Assembly (NCBI GenBank): GCA_036556805.1
Contig: DATBIS010000051.1
Span: 1 to 53,827, forward strand
Direction of reading: 5' to 3'
DNA: 53,827 bases
Origin: DATBIS01 sp036556805
Lineage (GTDB): Bacteria; Actinomycetota; UBA4738; HRBIN12
Below, in pieces: positions 16,999 to 26,206 of this stretch. How positions within the stretch are numbered: the stretch's first letter is position 1; the number at the start of each line of letters is the position of its first letter. Position numbers and translations under genes: made by a program. The notes under the pieces were generated by a model that was not told where the DNA came from, did no database searches, and saw nothing but the letters and a program-made list of their open reading frames with translations.

Positions 16999-19062
16999 CT
17001 ACTGCAGCAGGATCACCGTGTAGAGCCCCACGTTCTCGAGCTCGACGCGGTGCATCTCGCGCCGCTCCCGGCTGAACGTGAGGTGAGCCTTCGCGTCGGT
17101 GGTGGGGCTCAGCGCGGTCACCGACCGGAACGGCCGGCCGACGCGCACGTCGAGCTGCAGGTGGTCGATCACGGGCACCTCGTCGCGCTCCTCGTCGTAG
17201 TCGTACCGGATGAGATGTACGGCGGCTTCCTTGTCGCCGACGCGCACGACGTTCACGGCGAAGTCGACCTCGGTGTCGGCGTACACCTGCGGCCCGCCGG
17301 CGAAGTCCTGCGCGTGGACCTCGGTCGTCCGCACGAGGTGCGGGTGGCCGAACAGCGACGCTCGCTCATCCTCCTTGAGGTTGGCGCCGAGCTCACCAGT
17401 CGCCAGCACGCGTCCGCCGTGCTCGAGGTAGCCGCGGATCGCCGCGACCTGGGGATCGGTGAGGAACGTGCATTCCGGCAGCACCACGGTTCGATAGCGG
17501 AAGAGGTCCTGCGCCGTGATCCAGTCCTCACGAAGCTTCCCCTCGGGGAAGACCACGACGTCGAACGGCTGGTGCTCGGTCACGAGCCCTTCCACCGTCG
17601 GCCAGAACGGATACTTCACCTTCCAGCCCTTGTGCTCCTCCCAGTCGAAGGCGCTCTGGATGCTGAAGATCACCACCGCCTCGGAGAACGTCTCCGTCTC
17701 GTAGAGCCGCTCGTGCTCCTTGAGGAAGTCCTGGATCTCCAGGTTGAGGTGGTGCGGCGCCCAGAACGAGTCCTCGATCACGCTTCCCATCCACGCCCCG
17801 TACGGCACGCTCATGTTGATGCCGAGGGCCGAGGCCTCGTACTGCATCATTCGGTAGAGGTCGTAGCCCTTGCCGTCCTGCAGCTTGGGCAGGAGCTCGG
17901 GTCCCACGCCGCCGTAGGGATTCTCGACGACGATGACTGGCTTGCCGCGCGCGAAGCCTGCCGAGTACCGGCACCACGCCGGCTGGCGGTAGCTCGTGGC
18001 GTTCATCTCCGTGACGAGGATGTCCGCGTACGGCTCGAACGGATAGTAGTGTGGCGACAGGTAGTAGTAGTTGCCGCACACGAGCACGTCGCGGCCCTTG
18101 GAGCGACCGTACTCCCTGATGTAGTCCGCGAGCTCGCCGAAGTAGCCCACGATCGTCTTGCGCTGGAACCGGATGTAGTCCCAGTACAGGGGCGTCGACT
18201 CACGGTCGGACTTGAAGTCGTAGCCGCGCTCGAGCAACCAGGACCCGTAGTGGAAGGTGTCGAGGTCGGTGTCCTTCAGCGGCTCCGGCAGCCGGTCGGC
18301 CGGCAGCTCCTGCAGCCAGGCGCGGAAGAGCTTCATGCAGTCCTTGCAGAAGCACCCGCCGTAGCCCGTCGCGAAGATCGGCAGGTCGGCCTCGTCCAGG
18401 TGGACGCCCGCCACGCCGGCGTCGATCTGGATCCGGATGATCGCCTTCAGGTATTCCCGCCAGACCGGGTTATTGCGATCCATGAGGTAGGCGTAATGGC
18501 CGTTGCCCGGGACCTCCACCCACGTCGAGTGGCAGGCCGCGCCGTAGATGTCGCGCGACGTGCACTCCTCGAGGATGTCGGTGACCTGCTCGCCGTCGCT
18601 GTTCACGAGGCCGTCGGGGAAGTAGTGCTCGAGCGGCTTCCAGATCTTCGGGTACGTGTTCTGCGTGAACTCCCGGAGCCCCAGCCAGCCGGGCTTTCCC
18701 ACGCCCCGGCGCTCGTTCATCGACAGGACCTCGGACTCGTCGTCGTTGAGCTCGACGGGAAACTCCCAGCCCTGCACCTCGAAGACGCAGCCGAAGACCT
18801 TGATCCCGCGCTCCTGGCAGTGCTGGATGAACTCGGCGTCGTTCATGAAGCCGTAGAAGCGGAACCGCGGATCGACGTCGCCCCACGCCTCCTGCTCGAG
18901 GTACGGCAGCGAGATCGAGCCGCCGCCGAGCGACGCCCACACGAGCGACGTCGCGTGGTAGGCCTCGAGGTCCTCGATCATCTTGAGCCGCCGCGGCGGC
19001 AGGCTCGGGTGGTAGCAGTGCTGGCGCGGGAACCATCCGTCGAAGTACACGCCGCGTTCCAT
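16999..19062 (-). CDS. GH42-like putative glycoside hydrolase (TIM barrel, GATase-like and beta domains)
   Basis: This 687-residue protein begins directly with a barrel (MERGVYFDGWFPRQHCYHP), so it is probably cytoplasmic. GVAGVHLDEADLP contains an Asp-Glu pair placed like an acid/base. It is followed by a cysteine motif CFCKDC (18337-18354) like the zinc site of GH42 beta-galactosidases. A class I amidotransferase-like middle domain (RYRTVVLPECTFL, EHGGRVLATGELG) and a C-terminal beta domain follow, as in GH42 and its relatives. It lies between the MDR dehydrogenase and GH2 genes. The ribosome binding site GAGGGAGG precedes the ATG. Substrate unknown. Confidence 0.75.
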   Translation of the reverse strand: MERGVYFDGWFPRQHCYHPSLPPRRLKMIEDLEAYHATSLVWASLGGGSISLPYLEQEAWGDVDPRFRFYGFMNDAEFIQHCQERGIKVFGCVFEVQGWEFPVELNDDESEVLSMNERRGVGKPGWLGLREFTQNTYPKIWKPLEHYFPDGLVNSDGEQVTDILEECTSRDIYGAACHSTWVEVPGNGHYAYLMDRNNPVWREYLKAIIRIQIDAGVAGVHLDEADLPIFATGYGGCFCKDCMKLFRAWLQELPADRLPEPLKDTDLDTFHYGSWLLERGYDFKSDRESTPLYWDYIRFQRKTIVGYFGELADYIREYGRSKGRDVLVCGNYYYLSPHYYPFEPYADILVTEMNATSYRQPAWCRYSAGFARGKPVIVVENPYGGVGPELLPKLQDGKGYDLYRMMQYEASALGINMSVPYGAWMGSVIEDSFWAPHHLNLEIQDFLKEHERLYETETFSEAVVIFSIQSAFDWEEHKGWKVKYPFWPTVEGLVTEHQPFDVVVFPEGKLREDWITAQDLFRYRTVVLPECTFLTDPQVAAIRGYLEHGGRVLATGELGANLKEDERASLFGHPHLVRTTEVHAQDFAGGPQVYADTEVDFAVNVVRVGDKEAAVHLIRYDYDEERDEVPVIDHLQLDVRVGRPFRSVTALSPTTDAKAHLTFSRERREMHRVELENVGLYTVILLQ

Positions 19063-19105
19063 CGGGTCCGGCCTCCCTCTTTCCGTTCGTGTTCGGGCGT
19101 GGGTG

Positions 19106-20110
19106 CTAGGCCCCCGTCCAGTCGATGACCATGCCCAGGGAGCGCTCGGGGTGATCGAGGACGAGCTGATACGCGTCGGCGGCCTCGCGGAAGGGGATCC
19201 GATGCGTGATGAGCGGGCCGATCGCGATGCGCCCCGTGGCCATGTCGTCGGCGAGATGGTCGTTGAACTCGTCGTCCCATCCGCACGGGAACGTCACCAG
19301 CGGACGCTGCATGTGCGTGGGGTGGAAGTCGATCGAGATCGGATCCGGGTAGTACCCCTGCATCGCGATCCGGCCCTCGCGGTGGATCAACGCGAGGCAT
19401 CGATCGAACATGCTGCTCACCCCGGTGGTGTCGATGGCGACATCGGCGCCGTCGGGAGCCTCTTCGCGGACCGCGTCCTCCAGCCCCTCCGCGCCGACGG
19501 CGCGATCGGCCGAGTGCTCGGCCGCGAGTTCGACGCGGTCCGCGATGAGGTCCGTCGCGATGACGCGTGCGCCGGCGCGGCGGGCGGCCTGCGCCGACAT
19601 CTGACCGATCATCCCGAGGCCGATCAGGGCGACGAGCTCCCCCGGCTGCACCTTGGTGAGGCGCACCCCGTGCCGCGCGACCCCAGCCATGTGGTACAGC
19701 GATGCTTCCGCCAGATCGACCTCGGGAGCCACTCGCCAGACCGCCTGCCGGGAGGCGACGAGGTATCCCGAATGTGAGGCCTGGCACGGCCCCGGGTACT
19801 TGTGCGCCGGGTCCGTAAAGTGCGTCCCCATCGTGAACACGTGATCGCCGACGGCGAGGTCGTCGACGGCAGCCCCGACGGCCTCGACGACGCCCGCGGC
19901 CTGGTATCCGGGCGAGCACGGATAGTAGGCCGAGTAGTCGACGTCGTAGTGGCCGTACCGACCCGTGAGCGCCCAACGCTCCGTTCCCTGGCTGATGCCC
20001 GAGAAGGCGGTTCGGATCCCCACCTCGTCGGGTCCCGGATCGGGGACCTCCATCCCGCGCACCTCGACCCGCTTCGGCTCCGGGAACACCACCGCGTGGG
20101 TCTTCACCAT
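19106..20110 (-). CDS. Medium-chain dehydrogenase lacking the catalytic zinc ligands
   Basis: This 334-residue MDR-superfamily protein has a GroES-like N-terminal half and a Rossmann domain with GLGMIG. At the place where zinc alcohol dehydrogenases carry the catalytic cysteine it has SGISQGTERWAL, and PGYQAAGVV replaces the usual GHE motif. It therefore resembles the zinc-less dehydrogenases related to BchC. The ATG has AAGGGAG six bases upstream and follows a LacI-type operator by 46 bases. It heads the operon with two glycoside hydrolases and an aldo/keto reductase. A role in oxidising a sugar hydroxyl is inferred from context. Confidence 0.85.
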   Translation of the reverse strand: MVKTHAVVFPEPKRVEVRGMEVPDPGPDEVGIRTAFSGISQGTERWALTGRYGHYDVDYSAYYPCSPGYQAAGVVEAVGAAVDDLAVGDHVFTMGTHFTDPAHKYPGPCQASHSGYLVASRQAVWRVAPEVDLAEASLYHMAGVARHGVRLTKVQPGELVALIGLGMIGQMSAQAARRAGARVIATDLIADRVELAAEHSADRAVGAEGLEDAVREEAPDGADVAIDTTGVSSMFDRCLALIHREGRIAMQGYYPDPISIDFHPTHMQRPLVTFPCGWDDEFNDHLADDMATGRIAIGPLITHRIPFREAADAYQLVLDHPERSLGMVIDWTGA

Positions 20111-20156
20111 CCAGCTCCCTTCGTGCGCGGCGAGGGCCCGATCTCGCCCCAGGGTG

Positions 20157-20170
20157 TGGGAACGATATCA
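20157..20170. promoter_or_regulatory. LacI-type operator, site 3
   Basis: TGGGAACGATATCA matches the nine-site consensus. It is identical to site 4 over 17 bases (TGTGGGAACGATATCAT). It lies 46 bases upstream of the MDR dehydrogenase, between that gene and the D-2-hydroxyacid dehydrogenase gene on the same strand, and so gives the downstream four-gene unit its own control point. Confidence 0.75.
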
Positions 20171-20189
20171 TGTCCGTGCGGGCGGCAGG

Positions 20190-21314
20190 TCACGAGGTCG
20201 GCCTCTCCGCGACGGCACCGAGCTTCCCCTCGTACAGCCGCTTGTCGCGGTCGAGCGCCGGGTATCGGAGCTCCTCGCCTCGCACCGCGCGAACCGCGTC
20301 GGCGCAGGCTTCCACGAAGCACCGTTCGTGCGCGAACTGCACGTTGCCGGCGATGTGCGGCGTCGGGAGAACGTCGGCCGAGCGGCGAAACCAGGCGTCG
20401 GCCGGAGGCGGCTCCGGGTCGTACACGTCGACGGCGGCCCGGAGCTCGCCCGCCCTGACCCTGCGCCACAGGGCATCCTGATCGACGACGGCCATGCGGC
20501 TCACCAGCACGAACAGCGAGCCGGTCGGGAGCGCGTCGATGACCCCCGCGTCGATCACGCCGAGGGTCGTGGGGGTCGGCGGGATCGCCACCACCAGGAT
20601 GTCGCTCCGCGCGGCGAGGTCGACGAGCGAGTCGGCCCGCACGATGCCATCGCGCGCCGCCGTGTCGTCGTCGAGGAACGGGTCGCAGGCGCTCACCTCG
20701 CACCCGAACGGGGCGGCGAGCTTCCGGTAGGAACGGTTGATGCTGCCGTAGCCGGCGAGCCCGACCCGGCAGTCGGCGAGGTCCCGGAAGACGAACGGAC
20801 CGCTCCCCTTCGGCGCGTCGGGCCACTCGCCGCGACGGACGACGTCGATCGAGGCGGGGATGTCGCGCAGCAGCGCGAGCGTGATGCCCAGGCCGAACTC
20901 CGCGACCGTCCAGGTCATCGAGCGCGAGGTGTCGATCACGCGCACGCCGGCCCGGGCGGCCGCGTCGAGGTCGATCCATCCCAGCCGGAAGTCGAACGTG
21001 CCCGCGATCGCGCGAAGGGACGGTGCGCGCCCGAACCGGGTCTCGTCGAACGTGGGCAGGTCGCTCAGGAGCCAGGGCGACATCACGAGCGCGTCGGCGT
21101 CCGGCAGCCGGGCGTCGAGGGCCGTCGCGCGCTCCTCGACCTCGTCGTTCGGGTCCCAGCTCAGATGCTCGACCTCGCCGTGCGGGGCGAGCGCCTCGTT
21201 CGCGAGGGTTCGGTAGCGCTCGCCGCCGTGCAGGTACCACCGTGCACCGCGCACCGTCTGCCATTCGTCGTCGCGCCACGCGACGACGAGGAAGCGCGGC
21301 GACCCGCCGGTCAT
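20190..21314 (-). CDS. D-2-hydroxyacid dehydrogenase family protein
   Basis: This 374-residue NAD(P)-dependent dehydrogenase has the family catalytic residues: Arg in LFVLVSRMAVVDQ, an acidic residue in VDVYDPEPP and His in PTPHIAGNV. The nucleotide-binding motif is unusual: GLAGYGSINRSY has Asn where the third glycine normally stands. The ATG at 21314 overlaps the cupin stop by four bases. The operon order is large hydrolase, cupin, this gene, all starting near 24366. It probably interconverts a 2-keto acid and its hydroxy acid, or reduces glyoxylate or hydroxypyruvate produced from sugar acids. Confidence 0.88.
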   Translation of the reverse strand: MTGGSPRFLVVAWRDDEWQTVRGARWYLHGGERYRTLANEALAPHGEVEHLSWDPNDEVEERATALDARLPDADALVMSPWLLSDLPTFDETRFGRAPSLRAIAGTFDFRLGWIDLDAAARAGVRVIDTSRSMTWTVAEFGLGITLALLRDIPASIDVVRRGEWPDAPKGSGPFVFRDLADCRVGLAGYGSINRSYRKLAAPFGCEVSACDPFLDDDTAARDGIVRADSLVDLAARSDILVVAIPPTPTTLGVIDAGVIDALPTGSLFVLVSRMAVVDQDALWRRVRAGELRAAVDVYDPEPPPADAWFRRSADVLPTPHIAGNVQFAHERCFVEACADAVRAVRGEELRYPALDRDKRLYEGKLGAVAERPTS

Positions 21315-21703
21315 CCGACCTCGGTCTCGGCGAGCGGAGGTACCTCGTGCCCCTGCGCGTCCTCCGGCGTTCGATGCAGATGGCCGATGCGGCCGCCGGG
21401 CGGCGTGCTCGCCTCGAACCAGAAGGCCCCGAGGGTCTCGGCGACCGCGAGCACGTCGTGCTCGGCGCCGGTGGGCGTGCACACGATGTCGCCGGGACCG
21501 ACGAGATAGGAGCCGGCGCCGACGAGCACCTGCGCCCGGCCCGCGAACACCAGCCAGTACTCGTCGCAGTCGTGGAAGTGGCGATCGAACCGTCCGCCGG
21601 GCTCCACGCGGAACACCCCCGCGCTCGTGACGTCCGACCACGAAGGCCGTGCATCGGGCGAGAGCCTCTGGACGACCACGAGGGACTCGTCGTCGGCGCT
21701 CAT
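21311..21703 (-). CDS. Single-domain cupin protein
   Basis: This 130-residue cupin has the metal motif 1 RHFHDCDEYWLVFAG (two histidines and a glutamate) and motif 2 around VGPGDIVCTPTGAEHDV, which supplies the third histidine. Small cupins of this type act as sugar isomerases, epimerases, dioxygenases or sugar-binding proteins. The gene overlaps both neighbours by four bases, between the large hydrolase and the D-2-hydroxyacid dehydrogenase, implying tightly matched expression. The specific reaction is unknown. Confidence 0.85.
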   Translation of the reverse strand: MSADDESLVVVQRLSPDARPSWSDVTSAGVFRVEPGGRFDRHFHDCDEYWLVFAGRAQVLVGAGSYLVGPGDIVCTPTGAEHDVLAVAETLGAFWFEASTPPGGRIGHLHRTPEDAQGHEVPPLAETEVG

Positions 21704-24366
21704 CGCCGTGCCCGGATCACGTAGTAGGGCCGATCCGAGAGGCGCGGCCCGAGGCCCGGATGGAGCCGGGCCCCGCCGCCGACGTCTCGGACGACGAAGA
21801 AATACTGGATGGCATAGGGCGAATCGGCGAACGCTGCGGGAATCGTCGCCGTGAAGCCCTCGCCCTGGGGGATCATCTCCAGCTCATCGTAGGTCGTCGA
21901 CTGGTCGACGTGCCGGTACCGAAGCCCCACCCCCTCCACCGACGTCGCGCGGGCATCGACGTCGATGGAGAGGGTGAGGGGCTCCCCGCGGTCGAACTCG
22001 ATCGGCGGGTCGTGCACGACGGCGGGAACGAGCGCCGAGAGCGCGGGACTCGTGATCGCGCGTCGCAGCTCGTCCTCGTCTCGATCGAGCGATCGAAACG
22101 GGGCCGCCTCGAGCGCCTCCATCGCCTCGAGATCCCGATCGACGGCCGGCAGCCGGTCGGCCCAGGTGCCGCGCAGCCACGCCTGGGGACCGTAGGTGAG
22201 GTCGTCCACGTACACGCCGCGTGCGCGTTCGGCCGCATCGGCGAGCGCATCGCGCGCCGCCCGTAACGCTTCCAGCGCATCGCGAAGCAGGCTCGTACCA
22301 CCCGTCCGCACGAACGTCTCGTAGAGCGTCGCCGACCGGAGCTTCCACGCGAAGAAGCGCCCGATCGCCGCCTGGATTCCCACGTCCACGATCAGCCGAC
22401 GAAGCGGCGCCCTCGCCGGACCGCCGAGCTCCTTGTCCACGCGGGCGAGATGGTCCTCCGCGTCGTCGGAGAGCCGCTCGAGCCACGCCGACACGTCGAT
22501 CGAGCTGCAACGGCCGCTCGGCGGCTCGCCGAGCAGCTCACCGACGGTCTCGACGACGGTCGAGAAGAGCTCGGGGTCCAGCGGCCCCACCGTGCCGAAC
22601 CGTTTCGGCTCGGGCGTGTCGTAGTAGTGCGTCTCCACCGCGCCGTCGATGCCCACGATGCCGATGTCCGTGTAGACCTCGGGCCAGTAGTAGTTGTTCG
22701 ATGCGGACGGGTGGTGCGCGCTCGTCACCAGGGGCAGGATCCTGCTCGCGCTCGCGAGCGCGGCCTCGGCGGGCATCGCCGCGAGACCGAGGGTCGCGCG
22801 AAGGTGCCGGCGCCACGTCGACGGCTCGGCGTCCGGGTTGTACAGCAGCCGACCGAACAGCCGGTAGGTGTAGTCGTGCTTCGCCCAGTCATCGCCGGTC
22901 GAGAGCGAGGGGTCCGCGTAACCGTCGCGCGAGCCCGGTACGGCCGAGCCCTCGCGGCCCTTCAGGGAGTGCGGGTCGCAGACCTCGAGGCCCTCGCTCC
23001 CGGCAAGGCCGGCGTTGCGCCCGAGGCCCGAGGCCATCGCGGGATCGCCCCACAGGAGCACCCGCTGCGTCCCGGGCCAGATCCTGAACACCACTCGGTA
23101 CTCGCGGTCCTCCCGAAGGAAGTCGCCGTAGCTGTACCGGGTGAACGGCCGGCTGCCCTCGCTCACGGTCATGAACCGGGACTTGGTGCCGCGGCCGCGT
23201 TCTCCCTCCTCCGACGGCGGACGGTCCAAATCGCGCATCGCCGCCTGGTGGTACGGCAACCCCATGTGCTCGGCCGAGAACTTCGGCGAGATCGTCACCG
23301 GCAGCCCGGTCTCGAGCGCGAGGTCCAGCGTCGCCCGGTCGAGGCCTTTCGCGTGGAGGTCGAGCTCCACGCGCCGGCCCGTTCTCGAGACCCCGTCGAA
23401 GACGGCCTTCCAGAACTCCCAGCTGCGCTCCGGGACCCCGCTCTCGCCGTGCGTACGGATCGTGACACCGCCGATCGCGGGACAGGCTTCGAGGACCGTA
23501 CGCAGGGCCTCGCCGCAGTACGCCGCGTGGGTCTCAGGGGTGAGTCCCTCGATCGTGTGCCGGGCGTCGGGGCTGTCGATCAGCTCGTAGGCGTGCGTCC
23601 AGAGGCCGATCTGGAAGTCGAGCCCGACGGCGGCGGCCTCCTCCGAGGCGAACCGCAGCATCTGCAGGTTGCGGTCGCGCTCCTCGTCCGGTAGCTCGCG
23701 CACCCGTACTCCCGCCACGTCGACGAGGAACGGATACGCGAAGTACAGGTAGCCGTCGGTGACGTGCCACGGGAAGTTGTACCCGAGCCCGACCATCAGG
23801 TTGAGGCGGTTGAAGCGCTGCGCCACCACCATCGAGAGGTAGCGCCTCCAGAAGTCCTCGTCGTGGAGCCACGGCTTGTCGTCCGGCTCGCTCGCGAACA
23901 ACCGCGCGAGGCTCCGGACCTCGTTCGCCGGCCGCTCGACGATCGGCGAGCGGAGCCGCAGGGCCTCGTGCGGATCGCGGCCGAGCTCGACCCGATCGGC
24001 GAGCTCGAGCACGGCGTACGCCAGGCCGCGGGCGTCCGCTCCCGTGGCGAGGATGCGCGAGCGCTCACCCGGCCGCCCCGGCACGAGGCCGAGCGCCTCG
24101 GGCACGCGCGGCACGAAGACCTCGGCATCCGTTTGGATCCGTTCTGCCGGCGACGACGATGCGCCGGCGACGACCACCACGGCGCCGCCCTCGCCCTCGG
24201 GCGGTTCCTGCGACGCGAGCCGGACCCGGAGCCCCTCACGCTCGAGCGCCCCCCGCAAGCGCTCGATCGCTCGGCCGACCGCCGGCCGATCCGCGACGGC
24301 GTCGCCGGGGTCGCGAACGAGGGTGATCGCTGTTTCCTGCACCTGCGCCTGGCCGGCGACCTCCAC
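21700..24366 (-). CDS. Large putative glycoside hydrolase with GH20/GH67-type N-terminal domain
   Basis: This protein of about 888 residues starts with an alpha/beta domain (residues about 1-140) whose ADARGLAYAVLELADRV motif resembles the zincin-like N-terminal domain of GH20 and GH67 enzymes. A barrel follows (QRFNRLNLMVGLGYNFPW, then IGGVTIRTHGESGVP). A helical region and a C-terminal beta domain (IQYFFVVRDVGGGARLHPG) complete it. I cannot assign a CAZy family; alpha-glucuronidase-like or hexosaminidase-like activity is possible. In-frame codons upstream to 24438 would translate the operator, so GTG 24366 is preferred, though no clear ribosome binding site precedes it. The gene heads an operon with a cupin and a D-2-hydroxyacid dehydrogenase. 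Confidence 0.68.
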   Translation of the reverse strand: MEVAGQAQVQETAITLVRDPGDAVADRPAVGRAIERLRGALEREGLRVRLASQEPPEGEGGAVVVVAGASSSPAERIQTDAEVFVPRVPEALGLVPGRPGERSRILATGADARGLAYAVLELADRVELGRDPHEALRLRSPIVERPANEVRSLARLFASEPDDKPWLHDEDFWRRYLSMVVAQRFNRLNLMVGLGYNFPWHVTDGYLYFAYPFLVDVAGVRVRELPDEERDRNLQMLRFASEEAAAVGLDFQIGLWTHAYELIDSPDARHTIEGLTPETHAAYCGEALRTVLEACPAIGGVTIRTHGESGVPERSWEFWKAVFDGVSRTGRRVELDLHAKGLDRATLDLALETGLPVTISPKFSAEHMGLPYHQAAMRDLDRPPSEEGERGRGTKSRFMTVSEGSRPFTRYSYGDFLREDREYRVVFRIWPGTQRVLLWGDPAMASGLGRNAGLAGSEGLEVCDPHSLKGREGSAVPGSRDGYADPSLSTGDDWAKHDYTYRLFGRLLYNPDAEPSTWRRHLRATLGLAAMPAEAALASASRILPLVTSAHHPSASNNYYWPEVYTDIGIVGIDGAVETHYYDTPEPKRFGTVGPLDPELFSTVVETVGELLGEPPSGRCSSIDVSAWLERLSDDAEDHLARVDKELGGPARAPLRRLIVDVGIQAAIGRFFAWKLRSATLYETFVRTGGTSLLRDALEALRAARDALADAAERARGVYVDDLTYGPQAWLRGTWADRLPAVDRDLEAMEALEAAPFRSLDRDEDELRRAITSPALSALVPAVVHDPPIEFDRGEPLTLSIDVDARATSVEGVGLRYRHVDQSTTYDELEMIPQGEGFTATIPAAFADSPYAIQYFFVVRDVGGGARLHPGLGPRLSDRPYYVIRARR

Positions 24367-24374
24367 GGCAATTG

Positions 24375-24388
24375 TGGGAACGATATCA
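24375..24388. promoter_or_regulatory. LacI-type operator, site 4 (divergent)
   Basis: TGGGAACGATATCA lies in the 70-base gap between the divergent starts at 24366 (minus) and 24437 (plus). On the minus strand it overlaps a -10-like TATGAT (24390-24385). It is identical to site 3 over 17 bases. Confidence 0.75.
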
Positions 24389-24436
24389 TAGTGCCTCGCC
24401 GCGATCGGGCGGCACCGGGCGATCGGGGGGCATCGC

Positions 24437-26206
24437 ATGCAGTGGTACCGGGAGATCCAGTTCGTCGCCGCCGTCCCGATGCCGCCGCAGGTCGCCGAGG
24501 ATTACAGCACCACGGTGAACGGGATGTGGGCCGACCCGCTCTCGCCGGCGCGCGACGTGACCGCGACGCACGAGCGTGGAGGCCGCGTCCTGTTCTCGGT
24601 GCCGATGATCGCGCTCACTCCCGACGTCTACGAGGCCGACGCGACGGCGCACCTCCTCGACGAGGTCTGCCGCGACGTCGAGGGCGAGCGCTCCGAGTGC
24701 GACTGGTACTACTGGGAGTCGAAACCGGTCTACGCGGCGTGCATCTACAGCGAGGCGTTCCGCCGCGACCTGCTCGACCGGTGCAGGGCGGGCGTCGACC
24801 GCGGCATGGACGTCGTGAACCTCGACGAGATCATGACGAGCGTCGGCCTCATGAACCGCAAGGCGCGCGGATGCGGGTTCTGCGAGCGGTGCCTGGCGAG
24901 GTTCCGGTCACACCTGGACGATGAGGGCGACCTCGCCGAGCTCGGCGACGCCGACCTGCGCGCGGCGATCCGGGACGACGACGCCCTCTACGACCGCTAC
25001 CGCCACTTCCACGAGCGCGAAGCGTTCCACGAGATGCTCGAGTTCATCGCGAAGCTCCGCGCGTACGCCGACGCCCACAACCCCGCGTTCGCGATCAGCG
25101 CGAACGTGGCGTACCTCGGCAACCTCGTGCCCACCTTCGGGGCGCTGTGGGGCTGTCTCTGGGGGCCCCACCTCGACTTCATCCTCATGGAGAACCACTA
25201 CCGCGTGGAGTCGGACACGCCTCATCTGCTGCTGCCGCGCGGGTCGTTCGCCGCCTGGTACCGGCTCGGCGCCTCGCTCACGGGCGCGCCGACGTGGATC
25301 TGCCCGAGCATCAACGTGCCGCGCCAGCTCGCAGGACAGCCACGCACGACCTACTACCTCCTGATGTTCCTGGAGGCGTACGCGAACGGCGGACGGTGGG
25401 GCTACTACTGGTGGCCGGGCGTCGACGTCGAGACGCGCCTGGCGGCGACCGCGCCCGAGGCGCTCAAGACCCACATCGCGTTCGTGCGCGAGCATCGTGA
25501 GCTCTACGAGGCCGCCGTCGACGCGAACGAGCTCGCGATCCTGTACGCGGACGGACCGATCGCGCCGCGACCCGAGATGCACGTGAAGTTCCTCGCGCTC
25601 GCGCAGGCACTCGCCGAGCGCGGCTACCAGTTCGACGTGATCTTCGCCGGCGACGGCCGGTTCAACCCTGACGCGCTCGATCCCAAGGCGCTCGAGCCGT
25701 ATCGCACCGTGCTGCTGCCCGAGGCGCGGGACCTCGGGAAAGCTCCCACCGACACCCTCGAGGCGTTCGCGCGGGGCGGCGGCTCGCTCGTGGTGTTCTC
25801 GGAGAGCCCGATCGACCCCGAGCTCGTGCGGCCCGCCGACGGTGAGGCCCTTCTGGACTTCTGGCGCCACTATCGCGACGAGGACCGTACGGCGATCCTG
25901 GATGGCATCGAGGCGCCCGCCACCGTGAGGATCGTCTCGTCCGAGCCTGCCGCCGGCGTCGTGCGCCGCGTCCTCGGCGACCGGCACGTCCTCCATCTCG
26001 TGAACTACGGGTACGACGAGGCCACCGACACCGTGGCGACGATCCGCGACCTTCGATTGCAGATCCCGTGGGACGGCGAGGCCACCTGCACGTTGCTCGC
26101 GCCCGGCGAAGAACGGACCCTCGAGGCGACTCGCGACGAGGGCGGCGTCGCGGTGACGGTCCCCTCGCTCGACCTCGCCGCGGTGCTCGTCCTCACGCCG
26201 CGATGA
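24437..26206 (+). CDS. GH42-like putative glycoside hydrolase
   Basis: This 589-residue protein has the same three-part layout as the hydrolase at 16999-19062: a TIM barrel, a class I amidotransferase-like domain (YRTVLLPEARDLG, GGGSLVVFSESP) and a C-terminal beta domain (VLHLVNYGYDEATDT). A candidate acid/base sits in MDVVNLDEIM near residue 130, followed by CGFCERC (24872-24892), the GH42-like cysteine motif. There is no signal peptide, so it is cytoplasmic. A G-rich run about 10 bases before the ATG can serve as ribosome binding site. It shares operator 24375 with the divergent hydrolase operon and overlaps the RraA gene by four bases. Confidence 0.75.
   Translation: MQWYREIQFVAAVPMPPQVAEDYSTTVNGMWADPLSPARDVTATHERGGRVLFSVPMIALTPDVYEADATAHLLDEVCRDVEGERSECDWYYWESKPVYAACIYSEAFRRDLLDRCRAGVDRGMDVVNLDEIMTSVGLMNRKARGCGFCERCLARFRSHLDDEGDLAELGDADLRAAIRDDDALYDRYRHFHEREAFHEMLEFIAKLRAYADAHNPAFAISANVAYLGNLVPTFGALWGCLWGPHLDFILMENHYRVESDTPHLLLPRGSFAAWYRLGASLTGAPTWICPSINVPRQLAGQPRTTYYLLMFLEAYANGGRWGYYWWPGVDVETRLAATAPEALKTHIAFVREHRELYEAAVDANELAILYADGPIAPRPEMHVKFLALAQALAERGYQFDVIFAGDGRFNPDALDPKALEPYRTVLLPEARDLGKAPTDTLEAFARGGGSLVVFSESPIDPELVRPADGEALLDFWRHYRDEDRTAILDGIEAPATVRIVSSEPAAGVVRRVLGDRHVLHLVNYGYDEATDTVATIRDLRLQIPWDGEATCTLLAPGEERTLEATRDEGGVAVTVPSLDLAAVLVLTPR

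Noticed and set aside
14933..19128. Two frames of nearly 700 residues antisense to the GH2 and GH42-like genes
   Set aside because: Composition is low-complexity (Val, Arg, Glu, His) and no family motif is present; the minus-strand genes are clearly real.
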